From an uncultured Clostridia bacterium (lineage in GTDB: Bacteria > Bacillota > Clostridia > Oscillospirales > CAG-272): a DNA stretch of 63,719 bases. The stretch covers positions 1 through 63,719 of the forward strand of contig CALWJT010000003.1 in the NCBI GenBank assembly GCA_944381075.1. The letters run 5' to 3'. This document shows positions 25,371 to 34,311 of this stretch, one piece after another. The first letter of the stretch is position 1; each line of letters starts with the position of its first letter. Both the position numbers and the translations under genes were made by a program. The notes beneath the pieces were generated by a model, which was given only the letters and a program-made list of their open reading frames with translations, had not been told where the DNA came from and did not search any database.

Positions 25371-25381
25371 AGGTTGCAAAA

Positions 25382-25564
25382 TCACGCGTCCTGTTTTACA
25401 ATTTCCTTGCCGTTATATGTTCCGCAAGCCTTGCAAACTCTGTGTGAAAGATTGTATTCTCCGCATTTCGGACACTTTGTCATGCCCGGAAGATCAAGCT
25501 TCCATACGTTTGAACGTCTCTTGTCGCGTCTTGCTTTCGATACTTTTCTCTTCGGTACTGCCAT
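25382..25564 (-). CDS. rpmF: 50S ribosomal protein L32
   Basis: 60 aa, starting [19 protein letters not shown], with a complete zinc ribbon C-x2-C-x9-C-x2-C ([17 protein letters not shown]), i.e. the zinc-containing form. It lies 59 bases downstream of the DUF177 gene, the usual partner. Confidence 0.96.
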   Translation of the reverse strand: MAVPKRKVSKARRDKRRSNVWKLDLPGMTKCPKCGEYNLSHRVCKACGTYNGKEIVKQDA

Positions 25565-25623
25565 TCCCTACACCTCCCCCTATGCCGTCCGGATGCTCCA
25601 AACAGCCGTCGATTATCCTTTCG

Positions 25624-26130
25624 CTATTTCAATAATGTTTTCAGGACCGCAAGCCTCGGATCCGGCTCATGCAGGCTGCACCCGCATTGCCCCTCGTTGA
25701 GGTTCTTGCCGCATTTCGGACAAAGCCCAAGGCAATCCTCGCGGCAAAGCGTCCTCGATGGCATTTCGAGCAGGATCTCCTCCTCCACCGGAGGCAGCAG
25801 ATCGAGCTTTTCATCCTCGAGGAAGAGGTAGTCGTCGTTTTCACGCGAAACCTCACCCGATGCGATATCCTTTTCAAACGTAATCTCAAGCTTGCTGCAG
25901 ACAGGCTCCGCGCAGCGCGCACATGCCGTCGTATACGTCACCGCCGCCGAAGCGGAAAGGCACATATAACCCGCCATGTTTTTGACAAGCCCTTTGACCT
26001 TCACAGGCTCGGTGAAATCGACATCCTCACGCACAGAGGCGAGCAGGCCATCCGGCGCCGGAACGAATGAGAATTCAAAAGCGAGGCGGTCGACAGCTCC
26101 CGACAGAATCGGCGTCATCTCCAAAACCAT
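25624..26130 (-). CDS. DUF177 (YceD) family protein
   Basis: 168-aa protein of the YceD/DUF177 family, genetically linked to rpmF and implicated in 23S rRNA accumulation in other bacteria. The C-terminal Cys-rich segment CREDCLGLCPKCGKNLNEGQ plus the following CGC is the family hallmark, and an upstream Cys pair is CARCAEPVC. AGGAGG precedes the ATG. It is the first gene of a unit with rpmF, read from a perfect consensus promoter. Confidence 0.9.
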   Translation of the reverse strand: MVLEMTPILSGAVDRLAFEFSFVPAPDGLLASVREDVDFTEPVKVKGLVKNMAGYMCLSASAAVTYTTACARCAEPVCSKLEITFEKDIASGEVSRENDDYLFLEDEKLDLLPPVEEEILLEMPSRTLCREDCLGLCPKCGKNLNEGQCGCSLHEPDPRLAVLKTLLK

Positions 26131-26180
26131 CTTTTGTCCTCCTGCGATATTCTACACGATACCAAAATACAGCATATTTT

Positions 26181-26209
26181 ATTATACTCTGACAATTCCT
26201 CTTTGTCAA
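26181..26209 (-). promoter_or_regulatory. Consensus promoter of DUF177-rpmF
   Basis: Minus strand TTGACA (plus 26204-26209), 17-base spacer, TATAAT (26181-26186). Confidence 0.92.
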
Positions 26210-26396
26210 TATCTTTTCTGTATTTTTTCCGGCGTTCGGCCCGTTTTCTTCGTTTTTCAAACGGAAATGACGGGAATACGGCGCAGATATTGGAATTTCA
26301 CATCCGGAAAGTGCCGTCCACCGGTTTTCTAAGCTACAGTCTCTGTCAAGTTTTTGCCGATGCCGCACGACGCCCCGCCCGCCTTCTAAAAAGCAA
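26210..26396. other. Intergenic stretch with no gene
   Basis: Part of the 326-base gap between leuS and the DUF177 gene. Apart from the promoter and the leuS terminator I see no coding or structured signal in it. Confidence 0.6.
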
Positions 26397-26416
26397 AGGG
26401 GACGCGTCCGTCCCCC
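26397..26416 (-). terminator. Terminator of leuS
   Basis: AGGGGACG pairs with CGTCCCCCT across a 4-base loop; a T-rich tract follows on the minus strand. Confidence 0.7.
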
Positions 26417-26456
26417 TAAAAGCTTATTTTGACCTGCCGTGCCGCCTGTCCGGCCT

Positions 26457-28859
26457 TCATTTTACAATGACGTTCAGGATCTTGTTTTTGACGTAAATTT
26501 TCTTGACGATCTGCTTTCCCTCCAGCAAAGAAGCGAATTTCTCGCTCTTCATCGCAGCGGCAAAGGCCGTATCCTCGTCGGCGTCCAGCGGGATCTCCAC
26601 GGTATCCTTCGGCTTTCCCTGAACGGAAAGCGCGATGACGACCGTATCGTCCACGGTTTTCGCCTCGTCGTACTCCGGCCATTTCGCAAGGGAGGCAAGC
26701 TCCGTCTCGCCCAGCCGCGACCACAGCTCCTCCGCAAGATGCGGCGCGAACGGACAAAGCAGCTTGACAAGCGTTTTTAGCTCGTCCACCGTCATCGCGC
26801 CGGCGTCGTTGATCTCGTTGACAAGCGACATCATGGCCGCGATCGCCGTATTGAACTTCATCGAATCGATGTCTTCCGTCACCTTTTTGATGGTCTTATG
26901 GAAGGAGCGTTCCAGCTTCGGCGTCGTACCGGTTCCCTTCGCCAGATACATGAGTCCCTCTACACGCTCCAGGAACCGCTTGCAGCCCTTGATGCTGGAG
27001 GGCGACCACGGTGCGGATTTCTCGAAATCACCGATGAACATTTCATACAGCCGCAGCGTATCGGCGCCGTACTCCTCGACGATATCGTCGGGATTGATGA
27101 CATTTCCGCGGGATTTGGACATTTTCTCGCCGTTTTCCCCAAGGATCATTCCATGAGCGGTACGCTTTTTGTACGGTTCCTTGCAGGGGACGATGCCGAG
27201 ATCATAGAGGAACTTCGACCAGAAGCGAGAATAGAGCAGATGCAGCGTCACATGCTCCATGCCGCCGTTATACCAATCGACCGGCATCCAGTAATCGAGC
27301 GCTTCTTTGGAAGCCAGCGCCTTATCGTTATGCGGATCGCAGTAGCGCAGAAAATACCAAGAAGAACCCGCCCAGTTCGGCATGGTATCCGTCTCGCGCT
27401 TCGCCGGACCGCCGCAGTGAGGACACGTCGTGTTCACCCAGTCCGTCGCCGCCGCAAGCGGAGATTCCCCGTCCTCGGTCGGCTCGAAGCGGTCAAGGTT
27501 CGGAAGCACGAGCGGCAGCTCGGATTCCGGGATCGGCACCCAGCCGCATTTTTCACAGTAAACGAGCGGCACCGGCTCTCCCCAATAGCGCTGGCGGGAG
27601 AATACCCAGTCGCGCAGCTTATAATTGGTTTTGGCCTGTCCGATGCCCTTCTCGGTGAGCCATGCGATGATCGCCTTTTTCGCCTCGGCGACCTCCATTC
27701 CGTCAAGGAAGCCGGAATTGACCATTTTTCCGGTCTCCACATCCGTGAAGGCTTCCTTTTCCACATCGCCGCCGGCGACGACCTCGACAATCGGAAGCCC
27801 GAATTTTTTCGCAAACTCCCTGTCGCGCGAATCATGGGCGGGAACCGACATGATCGCGCCCGTTCCATAGGTGGCAAGCACGTAATCCGATACAAAGATC
27901 GGGATCCTGTTTCCGTTTACGGGATTGACGGCGAAAACGCCCTCAAGCTTCACGCCTGTTTTGTCCTTTGCCATTTCGGTGCGTTCAAAATCGGATTTTT
28001 TTGCCGCCGCCTCGCGGTAAGCGGCAACTTCTGCATAATTGGAAATCTTGTCCTTCCATTTATCCACCAGCGCATGCTCCGGCGCAATCACCATATAGGT
28101 CGCGCCGAACAGCGTGTCAGGTCTCGTCGTATAAACGGTGATCTCGTCGGCCTCGCTCGTCTTGAAATTCACCTGCGCGCCGTAGGAACGCCCGATCCAG
28201 TTGATCTCCTGCGTTTTGACGCGCTCGATGAAATCCACATCCTTCAAATCATCGATGAGCCTGTCCGCATACTCGGTGATCTTGAGCATCCACTGGCTTT
28301 TGACCTTGTGTACCACCTCGCCGCCGCAGCGCTCGCACACGCCGCCGACGACCTCCTCGTTTGCCAGAACCACCTTGCAGGATGTGCAGAAGTTGACGCT
28401 CATCTCTTTTTTATAGGCAAGCCCCTTTTCAAAGAGCTTGAGGAAGATCCACTGTGTCCACTTATAGTATTCGGGAGAGCTCGTATTGATCTCCCTCGAC
28501 CAGTCGAAGGAAAGGCCGAGCTTTTTCAGCTGCTCCTTGAAATGAGCGATATTGTTTTTCGTAATCACAGCGGGATGGATATGCGTTTTGATCGCATAGT
28601 TCTCCGTCGGCAGCCCAAAGGCGTCCCATCCGATCGGGAACAGCACATTGTAGCCCTCCATACGCTTTTTGCGCGCGATGATATCGATCGCGGTATAGGG
28701 TCTGGGATGTCCGATATGCAGTCCCTGTCCGGAAGGATACGGGAATTCCACAAGCGCGTAATATTTCGGCAGGCTATAGTCGTTTTTCGCCTCAAAAGCG
28801 TGCTTCTCCTCCCATATCTTCTGCCATTTCGGCTCGATGTTCTTGTAGTCGTATGCCAT
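26457..28859 (-). CDS. leuS: Leucyl-tRNA synthetase
   Basis: Class I synthetase charging tRNA-Leu, with editing. HIGH motif at residues 48-51 in [10 protein letters not shown]; the CP1 editing domain contains [19 protein letters not shown]; the KMSKS loop is [12 protein letters not shown] in the last third; the C-terminal anticodon domain ends [10 protein letters not shown]-like ([10 protein letters not shown]). 800 aa, normal. Two Cys pairs in [21 protein letters not shown] and another in [10 protein letters not shown] suggest zinc sites. It lies 30 bases after rsfS. No T-box leader: the shared promoter is ~30 bases before rsfS. Confidence 0.97.
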   Translation of the reverse strand: MAYDYKNIEPKWQKIWEEKHAFEAKNDYSLPKYYALVEFPYPSGQGLHIGHPRPYTAIDIIARKKRMEGYNVLFPIGWDAFGLPTENYAIKTHIHPAVITKNNIAHFKEQLKKLGLSFDWSREINTSSPEYYKWTQWIFLKLFEKGLAYKKEMSVNFCTSCKVVLANEEVVGGVCERCGGEVVHKVKSQWMLKITEYADRLIDDLKDVDFIERVKTQEINWIGRSYGAQVNFKTSEADEITVYTTRPDTLFGATYMVIAPEHALVDKWKDKISNYAEVAAYREAAAKKSDFERTEMAKDKTGVKLEGVFAVNPVNGNRIPIFVSDYVLATYGTGAIMSVPAHDSRDREFAKKFGLPIVEVVAGGDVEKEAFTDVETGKMVNSGFLDGMEVAEAKKAIIAWLTEKGIGQAKTNYKLRDWVFSRQRYWGEPVPLVYCEKCGWVPIPESELPLVLPNLDRFEPTEDGESPLAAATDWVNTTCPHCGGPAKRETDTMPNWAGSSWYFLRYCDPHNDKALASKEALDYWMPVDWYNGGMEHVTLHLLYSRFWSKFLYDLGIVPCKEPYKKRTAHGMILGENGEKMSKSRGNVINPDDIVEEYGADTLRLYEMFIGDFEKSAPWSPSSIKGCKRFLERVEGLMYLAKGTGTTPKLERSFHKTIKKVTEDIDSMKFNTAIAAMMSLVNEINDAGAMTVDELKTLVKLLCPFAPHLAEELWSRLGETELASLAKWPEYDEAKTVDDTVVIALSVQGKPKDTVEIPLDADEDTAFAAAMKSEKFASLLEGKQIVKKIYVKNKILNVIVK

Positions 28860-28889
28860 GTTATGTTCTCCTTCAAGCGATATGAAACT

Positions 28890-29282
28890 TTATGCTTCCT
28901 CTGTATCAAGCGGGATTTCCTCGGCGTCGTTCCAAAGCTTTTCGAGCTTATAGAAGTCCCGCTCGGTTTTATGAAAAATATGCACGATGACGTGAGCGTA
29001 GTCCATCGCGATCCACACGCCGGAATCGTAGCCGTCCACATGCAGCGGATGCACGCCACGCTCTCCGAGCTTAAATTCCAGCTCTCCGGCAAAACCCTTG
29101 ATCTGCGTATTCGAGGTCCCCGTGCAGATGACGAAATAATCGGTAAGATCGCTGCCGTCCTGAAACTTCAGCAGCTTGATATCCCTCGCCTTCTTCTCGT
29201 CGAGAATCTTTACAATAGCATCCGCGAGCGCCCTCGGCGAAGCATCGGCGAGTGAGGGCGTTTTTTTCATTTCCTGATTCAT
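28890..29282 (-). CDS. rsfS: Ribosomal silencing factor RsfS
   Basis: Binds L14 and blocks subunit joining in starvation. 130 aa: LAIVKILDEKKARDIK-like start (IVKILDEKKARDIKLLKF), LTDYFVICTGTSNTQIK, and the C-terminal YDSGVWIAMDYAHVIVHIF. GGAG lies 7 bases before the ATG. It belongs to the conserved yhbY-nadD-yqeK-LCP-rsfS order, then leads into leuS. Confidence 0.96.
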   Translation of the reverse strand: MNQEMKKTPSLADASPRALADAIVKILDEKKARDIKLLKFQDGSDLTDYFVICTGTSNTQIKGFAGELEFKLGERGVHPLHVDGYDSGVWIAMDYAHVIVHIFHKTERDFYKLEKLWNDAEEIPLDTEEA

Positions 29283-29313
29283 GTTTTTTCTCCGATTTCT
29301 TTTTCTATATGTA

Positions 29314-29343
29314 GTTATACCACGACTCCCGGGGCCGCGTCAA
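29314..29343 (-). promoter_or_regulatory. Putative promoter of rsfS-leuS
   Basis: Minus strand TTGACG (plus 29338-29343), 18-base spacer, TATAAC (29314-29319). The -35 lies in the loop of the LCP terminator hairpin. Confidence 0.6.
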
Positions 29344-29354
29344 GACCCCGGGAG
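29326..29354 (-). terminator. Hairpin after the LCP gene
   Basis: CTCCCGGGG (29326-29334) pairs with CCCCGGGAG (29346-29354). There is no long T-run, so termination may be partial; it overlaps the rsfS promoter. Confidence 0.55.
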
Positions 29355-29367
29355 CCATAAATACCGG

Positions 29368-30504
29368 TTATGACAAATAATAATCGTAAATATACGAGTC
29401 GGAGGAGCGGTCCGCGAAAAAGCCTTCTGCATCAAAAATCTCCTCGCTGATATCGGTCTTATAGACGTTCAGACATTCGTTGATGTCCGCAAGCGCGTCC
29501 TCCTTGTTGAGATAATAATGGCTCGACCAGGCGCCGGTCACGGGGTCCTGGAGCGTGGAGCCGGAAAGGGTCCGCACGTATATGTCCTCATTACCGATCC
29601 CATATACCGATTTCGTATAGGCGACGATATCTGCGACCGACATCGAGGTGCTGACATTCCGAATCAGATTCGGGATCATCGCTATCATATCGCCGATCGT
29701 AATGTTGCTCTTGACCTGGCGCAGCGCCTCGACAAGAAAGTCCCCGCGCAGCTCCACGCGGCCGATGTCGCCTGTGGCATATCCCTTGCGGTAGCGGATG
29801 AGCTGCTCGCACTGTTCGCCGTCAAGACGCTGATAGCCCGCATCAAGGTGGATATAGAGGTTCTGCTCCGGATCCTCATAATCCATATCCTGCGGAACAT
29901 CGTACCAAATCCCGCCCACCGCATCGATAACGTTGCGGAAGCCTGTTGTATTGATGAGCACATACTCGTCGATATTGATGCAGAGCGCCGCGGAAAGCCT
30001 TGCCTGCAAATCCTGCATGGCGAGGTGCTTCGCCTTGGCTTCTGTCGCGCCGGACGCGCGCTGGCGGTTATATTCCGCCGTAAATACGGCGTTGACGCGC
30101 GTCACGTTCGAATAGCCGCCCACGTCCTTGTTGACGAACGTGTCCCGCGGGATCTGGACGATATGGATGCTGCCGCTCTCCGTATCGAGAGAGGCGAGCA
30201 TCAGCACGTCCGTGCTCATCGAGACATCGTCCACGCCGGCAATGAGAAACGTATAAAACCCTTTTTTCCTGGTATACGGGTCCTCCGGCTCGGCCGCGGC
30301 GTCGGTCGTCTGTTCCGGCTCGGCCGTCGTCCCGTCTGTCGGGAACTGGGGGGTCGGATCGACCGAGGGCTTATGCAGCAGGAGTGCTGTTACTGTGATC
30401 CCCGCAATGACGACGACCGCCAGGATATATACCGCGGCAATGAACAGCACACGCGATTTTTTATTTTTCTTTTTCTGCGTATTTCTGAAATTATCCTTTT
30501 CCAT
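29368..30504 (-). CDS. LytR-CpsA-Psr (LCP) family protein
   Basis: Attaches teichoic acids or other undecaprenyl-linked polymers to peptidoglycan. A cytoplasmic Lys-rich start, one membrane span (about 18-43), a Thr/Glu/Pro-rich spacer, then the LCP domain (about 80-330) with STDVLMLASLD, HIVQIPRDTFVN, VTRVNAVF and RYRKGYATGDIGR, including the conserved Asp and Arg residues. The ATG at 30504 has AAGGA 7 bases upstream; a TTG two codons earlier is possible. 378 aa. It lies 24 bases after yqeK in a conserved order. Confidence 0.93.
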   Translation of the reverse strand: MEKDNFRNTQKKKNKKSRVLFIAAVYILAVVVIAGITVTALLLHKPSVDPTPQFPTDGTTAEPEQTTDAAAEPEDPYTRKKGFYTFLIAGVDDVSMSTDVLMLASLDTESGSIHIVQIPRDTFVNKDVGGYSNVTRVNAVFTAEYNRQRASGATEAKAKHLAMQDLQARLSAALCINIDEYVLINTTGFRNVIDAVGGIWYDVPQDMDYEDPEQNLYIHLDAGYQRLDGEQCEQLIRYRKGYATGDIGRVELRGDFLVEALRQVKSNITIGDMIAMIPNLIRNVSTSMSVADIVAYTKSVYGIGNEDIYVRTLSGSTLQDPVTGAWSSHYYLNKEDALADINECLNVYKTDISEEIFDAEGFFADRSSDSYIYDYYLS

Positions 30505-30528
30505 ATCCAATCCTTTTGAAAAGCGGCG

Positions 30529-31167
30529 TCATCCCGCAACCATTGCATTCCACGCCGACAGCATCTCGCCGTCGATTTTTTTGCCCTTCTCAATCAGATA
30601 CGTCACAGTGAAACCGATAATTTTTATGACAGTGCTGTCCAGCAGGCGGGAAAGCGCAGCTTTATCGTTTTTGTTTATTTTTCCGCATTCTCCATGCAAA
30701 TATTCCCGTATTTGCATACACGACCGGTATTTCCTTCCCGGCTCCGTAAAATCCGCCGCGAAAAGCATTTTATCGATCGGCGACATGCCGGCCTTTCCTG
30801 TCGTATGGCAGGAAATCGCGGAATAAACGCGGCCGCACACGACCTTATCTCCAAAGATTTCCCTTGCGAAGGGCGCGCCCGTATACTGGTGAAGCGTCGA
30901 CAGCACGGACTGGCGGTCCGCCGGCAGGCAGATTCCGTATTTTTCGCAGAGAGCAAGCTGCTCTTCGTCGGTTTTGGATTTCGTGATGTCATGCAGCAGC
31001 GCCGCGGTATAAAGCGCCGTGCGGTCCTCGTCGGACAGCGAAAACGCATCCGCTATCCATACACATTCTGAAAGAACGCCGAGCGTATGCTCGATCCTCT
31101 TTGCGTCCTCATATTTCGGAAGCGCCGCTTTGACGGCTTCGATCCTCATTTCCAATTCACCTGTCAT
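30529..31167 (-). CDS. yqeK: YqeK-type HD-domain hydrolase
   Basis: Symmetrical Ap4A hydrolase family of Firmicutes. HD motifs: H27 in RIEHTLGV and H59-D60 in ALLHDITKS, with further HTTGKAGMSPIDKMLFAADF. 212 aa from the ATG at 31167, which overlaps the nadD stop (ATGA), so translation is coupled. The longer frame to 31200 runs inside nadD. Confidence 0.93.
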   Translation of the reverse strand: MTGELEMRIEAVKAALPKYEDAKRIEHTLGVLSECVWIADAFSLSDEDRTALYTAALLHDITKSKTDEEQLALCEKYGICLPADRQSVLSTLHQYTGAPFAREIFGDKVVCGRVYSAISCHTTGKAGMSPIDKMLFAADFTEPGRKYRSCMQIREYLHGECGKINKNDKAALSRLLDSTVIKIIGFTVTYLIEKGKKIDGEMLSAWNAMVAG

Positions 31168-31781
31168 CGGTATAGTCCTTTCTCTTTGATCCATTCCCAT
31201 AGGGGGGACGGCAGATAACGCGAGGCGTCGTCCCCCCTATGGACCATTTGTCGAATCTCGCTTGAAGAAATCTCAATCGGTTCAAACAGAATATCCATAA
31301 TTTTTGCGTCATATCGCTCCAGCAGAAAGGATTTTTTCTCTTCCACCGCATGCCGAATCTTTTCATCCTGCCGCTCTCTTGCCGCATAAGCGACGGTACA
31401 CATGGAGAGGATATCCGCAAAGCGATGCCATTTGTCGAAGGTAAGGAGCATGTCCGTGCCGCAGTAAAGGTACAGGTCGGAAAAACCCATCTGCACGAAA
31501 TGACAGAGTGTCCGATAGGTATAGCTTTTCCCCGGATTGCGGATCTCTATGTCCGATACCACGGCGCGTCCCGCAAATTCCGGGACGCTCCCGAAGGCAA
31601 TCCGCGTCATTTCCAGACGCAGCTCAGGATCATCCCCCTCTGTTATCTCCTTGTGCGGCGGGACCCGGTCCGGAATGACATACAGACGGTCAAGCGCCGC
31701 CTGGCGAATGAATTCCCGCGCCGCCTTCAAATGCCCGTTGTGGACGGGATTGAACGTGCCGCCGAAAATACCGACTCTCAT
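31164..31781 (-). CDS. nadD: Nicotinate-nucleotide adenylyltransferase
   Basis: NAD biosynthesis: joins NaMN to ATP. GGTFNPVHNGHL (7-18) is the nucleotidyltransferase motif, and ISSSEIRQMVHRG near the C-terminus is the ISSTxIR-like motif. 205 aa. It follows yhbY by 6 bases and overlaps yqeK by 4. Confidence 0.96.
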   Translation of the reverse strand: MRVGIFGGTFNPVHNGHLKAAREFIRQAALDRLYVIPDRVPPHKEITEGDDPELRLEMTRIAFGSVPEFAGRAVVSDIEIRNPGKSYTYRTLCHFVQMGFSDLYLYCGTDMLLTFDKWHRFADILSMCTVAYAARERQDEKIRHAVEEKKSFLLERYDAKIMDILFEPIEISSSEIRQMVHRGDDASRYLPSPLWEWIKEKGLYR

Positions 31782-31787
31782 CGCCTC

Positions 31788-32081
31788 TTACTCCGGAAGC
31801 TCGATTCTTCTGCGCTTCTTCGATTCCCGATAGAGAACGAAGCGGCTGCCCGTGACGCCGACCACCTGCGCCGAAAGCGCTTCGGCAAGGATCTCCGCCG
31901 CCTCGCGCGGCCCGTACTCGCAGGTGTCGAGCGTGCGCAGCTTGATAAGCTCCCTTGCTTCGAGCGCATTCCCGATCTGCTCGGTCATATTTTCGTTTAT
32001 CCCGCCTTTTCCGATCTGAAAAATGGTATCGTAGCGGCTTGCCATCGCGCGCAGATAAGCGCGCTGCTTGCTTGTCAGCAT
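31788..32081 (-). CDS. yhbY: YhbY/CRM-domain ribosome assembly RNA-binding protein
   Basis: 97-aa single CRM domain, starting LTSKQRAYLRAMASRYDTIF, with the GxxG loop QIGKGGINENM; ending VLYRESKKRRRIELP. It binds pre-50S particles in other bacteria. First of the conserved yhbY-nadD-yqeK cluster. Confidence 0.94.
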   Translation of the reverse strand: MLTSKQRAYLRAMASRYDTIFQIGKGGINENMTEQIGNALEARELIKLRTLDTCEYGPREAAEILAEALSAQVVGVTGSRFVLYRESKKRRRIELPE

Positions 32082-32117
32082 AAAAAACTCCTTTTCTTTT
32101 TCCTTGCCGGTATACGG

Positions 32118-32708
32118 TCAAACATGCGGCTCATTCCCCTCTTTCCGCATCCATTCCTCATGCGCCTGTCTTTCCTTCTCATAAAAATACGCCTTTTGGG
32201 AGCTGTGGAAAAAACACAGAAAGCAGATAAGGGCGACAACATCCGCGATCAGGCATGCATAGGCGAGCACGACAAACATCAAAGACGCAAACAGAACGGA
32301 CAGCGCGTTGAAAACGACCATGACAAGCCACGTCGTTTTCAAGCGTTCCGCGTTCATCGTCGTATACCGGTTCGACGTTTCGATGTCGCCGACGCCCCAT
32401 ACGATGCCAAAGGAAATATAATAAGAAAAAATCGTCGAGACCGCCCCGAGAAGGACCTCCAGAGCAGGCGGGATTCCCACAGAAAGCCCGAACAGCGCCA
32501 AAACCCAGAGCAGCCCCGTATAAACTGCCATTGCGATGCAAAACGGCTTCCGCTTCTCGAATCTCGGGCTTTCCCCCGCAAGCTCCGAAAGGCCGGAATA
32601 AAACAGCGCATATCCGACGAAGGCCGGAAGCAGCCCGATTTGGACGGAACCAAGATTGATCTCAATATTGAGAAAAAGAAACAGAAATCCCCAGAAAAGC
32701 TTATTCAT
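32118..32708 (-). CDS. Hypothetical membrane protein (five spans)
   Basis: 196 aa with about five hydrophobic spans and a charged C-terminal tail (EKERQAHEEWMRKEGN). No family recognised; no catalytic motif seen. The ATG overlaps the rdgB stop by 4 bases (translational coupling) and yhbY follows 36 bases on, so it is embedded in the housekeeping operon. Confidence 0.7.
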   Translation of the reverse strand: MNKLFWGFLFLFLNIEINLGSVQIGLLPAFVGYALFYSGLSELAGESPRFEKRKPFCIAMAVYTGLLWVLALFGLSVGIPPALEVLLGAVSTIFSYYISFGIVWGVGDIETSNRYTTMNAERLKTTWLVMVVFNALSVLFASLMFVVLAYACLIADVVALICFLCFFHSSQKAYFYEKERQAHEEWMRKEGNEPHV

Positions 32709-33349
32709 ATCTTTTCTCCCTTCTCCGTCTCCGGTTCGCCGGCGGCATGTGCGAACATCTCCGCAAAACGCGCCATCGCGCGCGCTCTGTGGCTCACGGC
32801 GTTTTTTTCCGCGGCGTCCATCTCGGCAAACGTCTTGCCCATCGGCTCATAGAGGAAAAACGGATCATAGCCGAAGCCCCCTTTCCCGCGGGGCGCGTCG
32901 AGAATGACGCCCGGACATTCCCCGCGCGCGGTGAACGTCCGTCCATCCGGGAACGCACAGGCGATCACCGAAACAAAATGCGCGCCGCGCCTGTCCCCTG
33001 GAACGTCCCGCATCTTCTCCATGAGCTTTCGGTTGTTGTCGGCGTCGTCATGTCCGCCCGCCCAGCGCGCGGAATAAACGCCCGGCTCTCCGTCCAGCGC
33101 GTCGACGCAAAGGCCGGAATCGTCCGCGACGCCGATATACCCGAGCGCCGCGACCGTGCGCGCCTTAATCAGCGCGTTTTCCTCAAAGGTATTGCCGTCC
33201 TCTATGATCTCCTTTGCATAGCCGATATCCGAAAGGGAAAGAAGCGCATAGGGTTCTCCATTCGCATCGGCAGGACAAAGCTTGTGAAGAAAAGCCGCAA
33301 GCTCTGTGATTTTATGGCGGTTGTTGGACGCCATGACGATTTTTGCCAT
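32705..33349 (-). CDS. rdgB: XTP/dITP diphosphatase (RdgB/HAM1)
   Basis: House-cleaning enzyme that hydrolyses non-canonical purine nucleotides. SNNRHKITEL at the N-terminus, VADDSGLCVDALDGEPGVYS in the middle, and GGFGYDPFFLYEPMGKTFAEM followed by VSHRARA at the end are all family motifs. 214 aa. AAGGGGG lies 8 bases before the ATG. It follows ftsY by 33 bases. Confidence 0.95.
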   Translation of the reverse strand: MAKIVMASNNRHKITELAAFLHKLCPADANGEPYALLSLSDIGYAKEIIEDGNTFEENALIKARTVAALGYIGVADDSGLCVDALDGEPGVYSARWAGGHDDADNNRKLMEKMRDVPGDRRGAHFVSVIACAFPDGRTFTARGECPGVILDAPRGKGGFGYDPFFLYEPMGKTFAEMDAAEKNAVSHRARAMARFAEMFAHAAGEPETEKGEKI

Positions 33350-33382
33350 ACCGGCAGCCCCCTTTCTGCTTTATTATGCAAA

Positions 33383-34294
33383 TTATTTTTCAAACAGCGC
33401 CGTCACGAATTCATCGGCAGAAAATGGCTGCAGATCGTCGATCTTTTCGCCGACTCCGATAAATTTGACGGGGATCCCCAGCTCCCTTTTGATGGAAATG
33501 ACGATGCCGCCCTTGGCGGTCCCGTCAAGCTTCGTTAAGACAAGCCCCGTAATATCCGCCGCGTTCTTGAACTCCTTTGCCTGCACGACGGCATTCTGCC
33601 CCGTCGTCGCGTCCAGCACGAGCAGCGTCTCGCGCACGCTGTCCGGAAGCTCACGGGAGAGCACACGGTCGATCTTCTCGAGCTCATTCATCAAATTCTT
33701 CTTATTGTGCAGCCGTCCCGCCGTATCGACGATGAGGACGTCCGTGCCGCGCTTCCTCGCGGCGGCAGCCGCATCGAATACGACGGCGGCAGGATCAGAG
33801 CCCTCGCTTTGCGCGATCAGCTCCACGCCGGCGCGCTGCGCCCAGACGCCGAGCTGATCGATCGCCGCGGCGCGGAACGTATCAGCGGCGGCGAGCAGCA
33901 CCTTTTTCCCGCTTTCCTTCATCACATGGGCGATCTTGGCGATGGACGTTGTTTTTCCGACGCCGTTGACGCCGATGACAAGGATCACCGTCATCTTTCC
34001 TTCCTCAAAGCGGATCGGTTCCCCGTCGCCGATGCTGTCGCGCAGAATGGAAAACAGCGCCTTTTTGGCGTCCTCCGGGTTGGTGATTCTCTCATCATGA
34101 ATCTTCTCGTGCAAAGCGTCCAGTATCTCCATTGTCGTCTCCGCGCCGATGTCACAGCTGATAAGCAGCTCCTCCAGCTCCTCAAAGAGCGCATCGCCCA
34201 CGTCCCGATAGCTGCCGAAAATCGCATCGATCCCGGCAACGAATGCCTTTTTTGTCTTGGAAAGCCCTGCCTTCAGTTTATCAAAAAACCCCAT
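33383..34294 (-). CDS. ftsY: Signal recognition particle receptor FtsY
   Basis: SRP receptor GTPase that delivers ribosomes to the Sec translocon. 303 aa: short N-terminal region (MGFFDKLKAGLSKTKK), four-helix N domain, then the G domain with GVNGVGKTTSIAKIA, AADTFRAAAIDQL, LIVDTAGRLHNK and LTKLDGTAKGG. No long acidic A domain, as usual in Clostridia. 17 bases after smc, a conserved pairing. Confidence 0.97.
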   Translation of the reverse strand: MGFFDKLKAGLSKTKKAFVAGIDAIFGSYRDVGDALFEELEELLISCDIGAETTMEILDALHEKIHDERITNPEDAKKALFSILRDSIGDGEPIRFEEGKMTVILVIGVNGVGKTTSIAKIAHVMKESGKKVLLAAADTFRAAAIDQLGVWAQRAGVELIAQSEGSDPAAVVFDAAAAARKRGTDVLIVDTAGRLHNKKNLMNELEKIDRVLSRELPDSVRETLLVLDATTGQNAVVQAKEFKNAADITGLVLTKLDGTAKGGIVISIKRELGIPVKFIGVGEKIDDLQPFSADEFVTALFEK

Positions 34295-34311
34295 GAAAGG
34301 TTCCTCCTCTG

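Noticed and set aside
26898-29255. 785-codon plus-strand frame opposite leuS and rsfS
   Set aside because: Shadow of the leuS third-position pattern; the minus strand encodes clear LeuRS motifs.
28890-29367. T-box leader for leuS
   Set aside because: leuS follows rsfS directly and the promoter lies ~30 bases before rsfS; no T-box elements.
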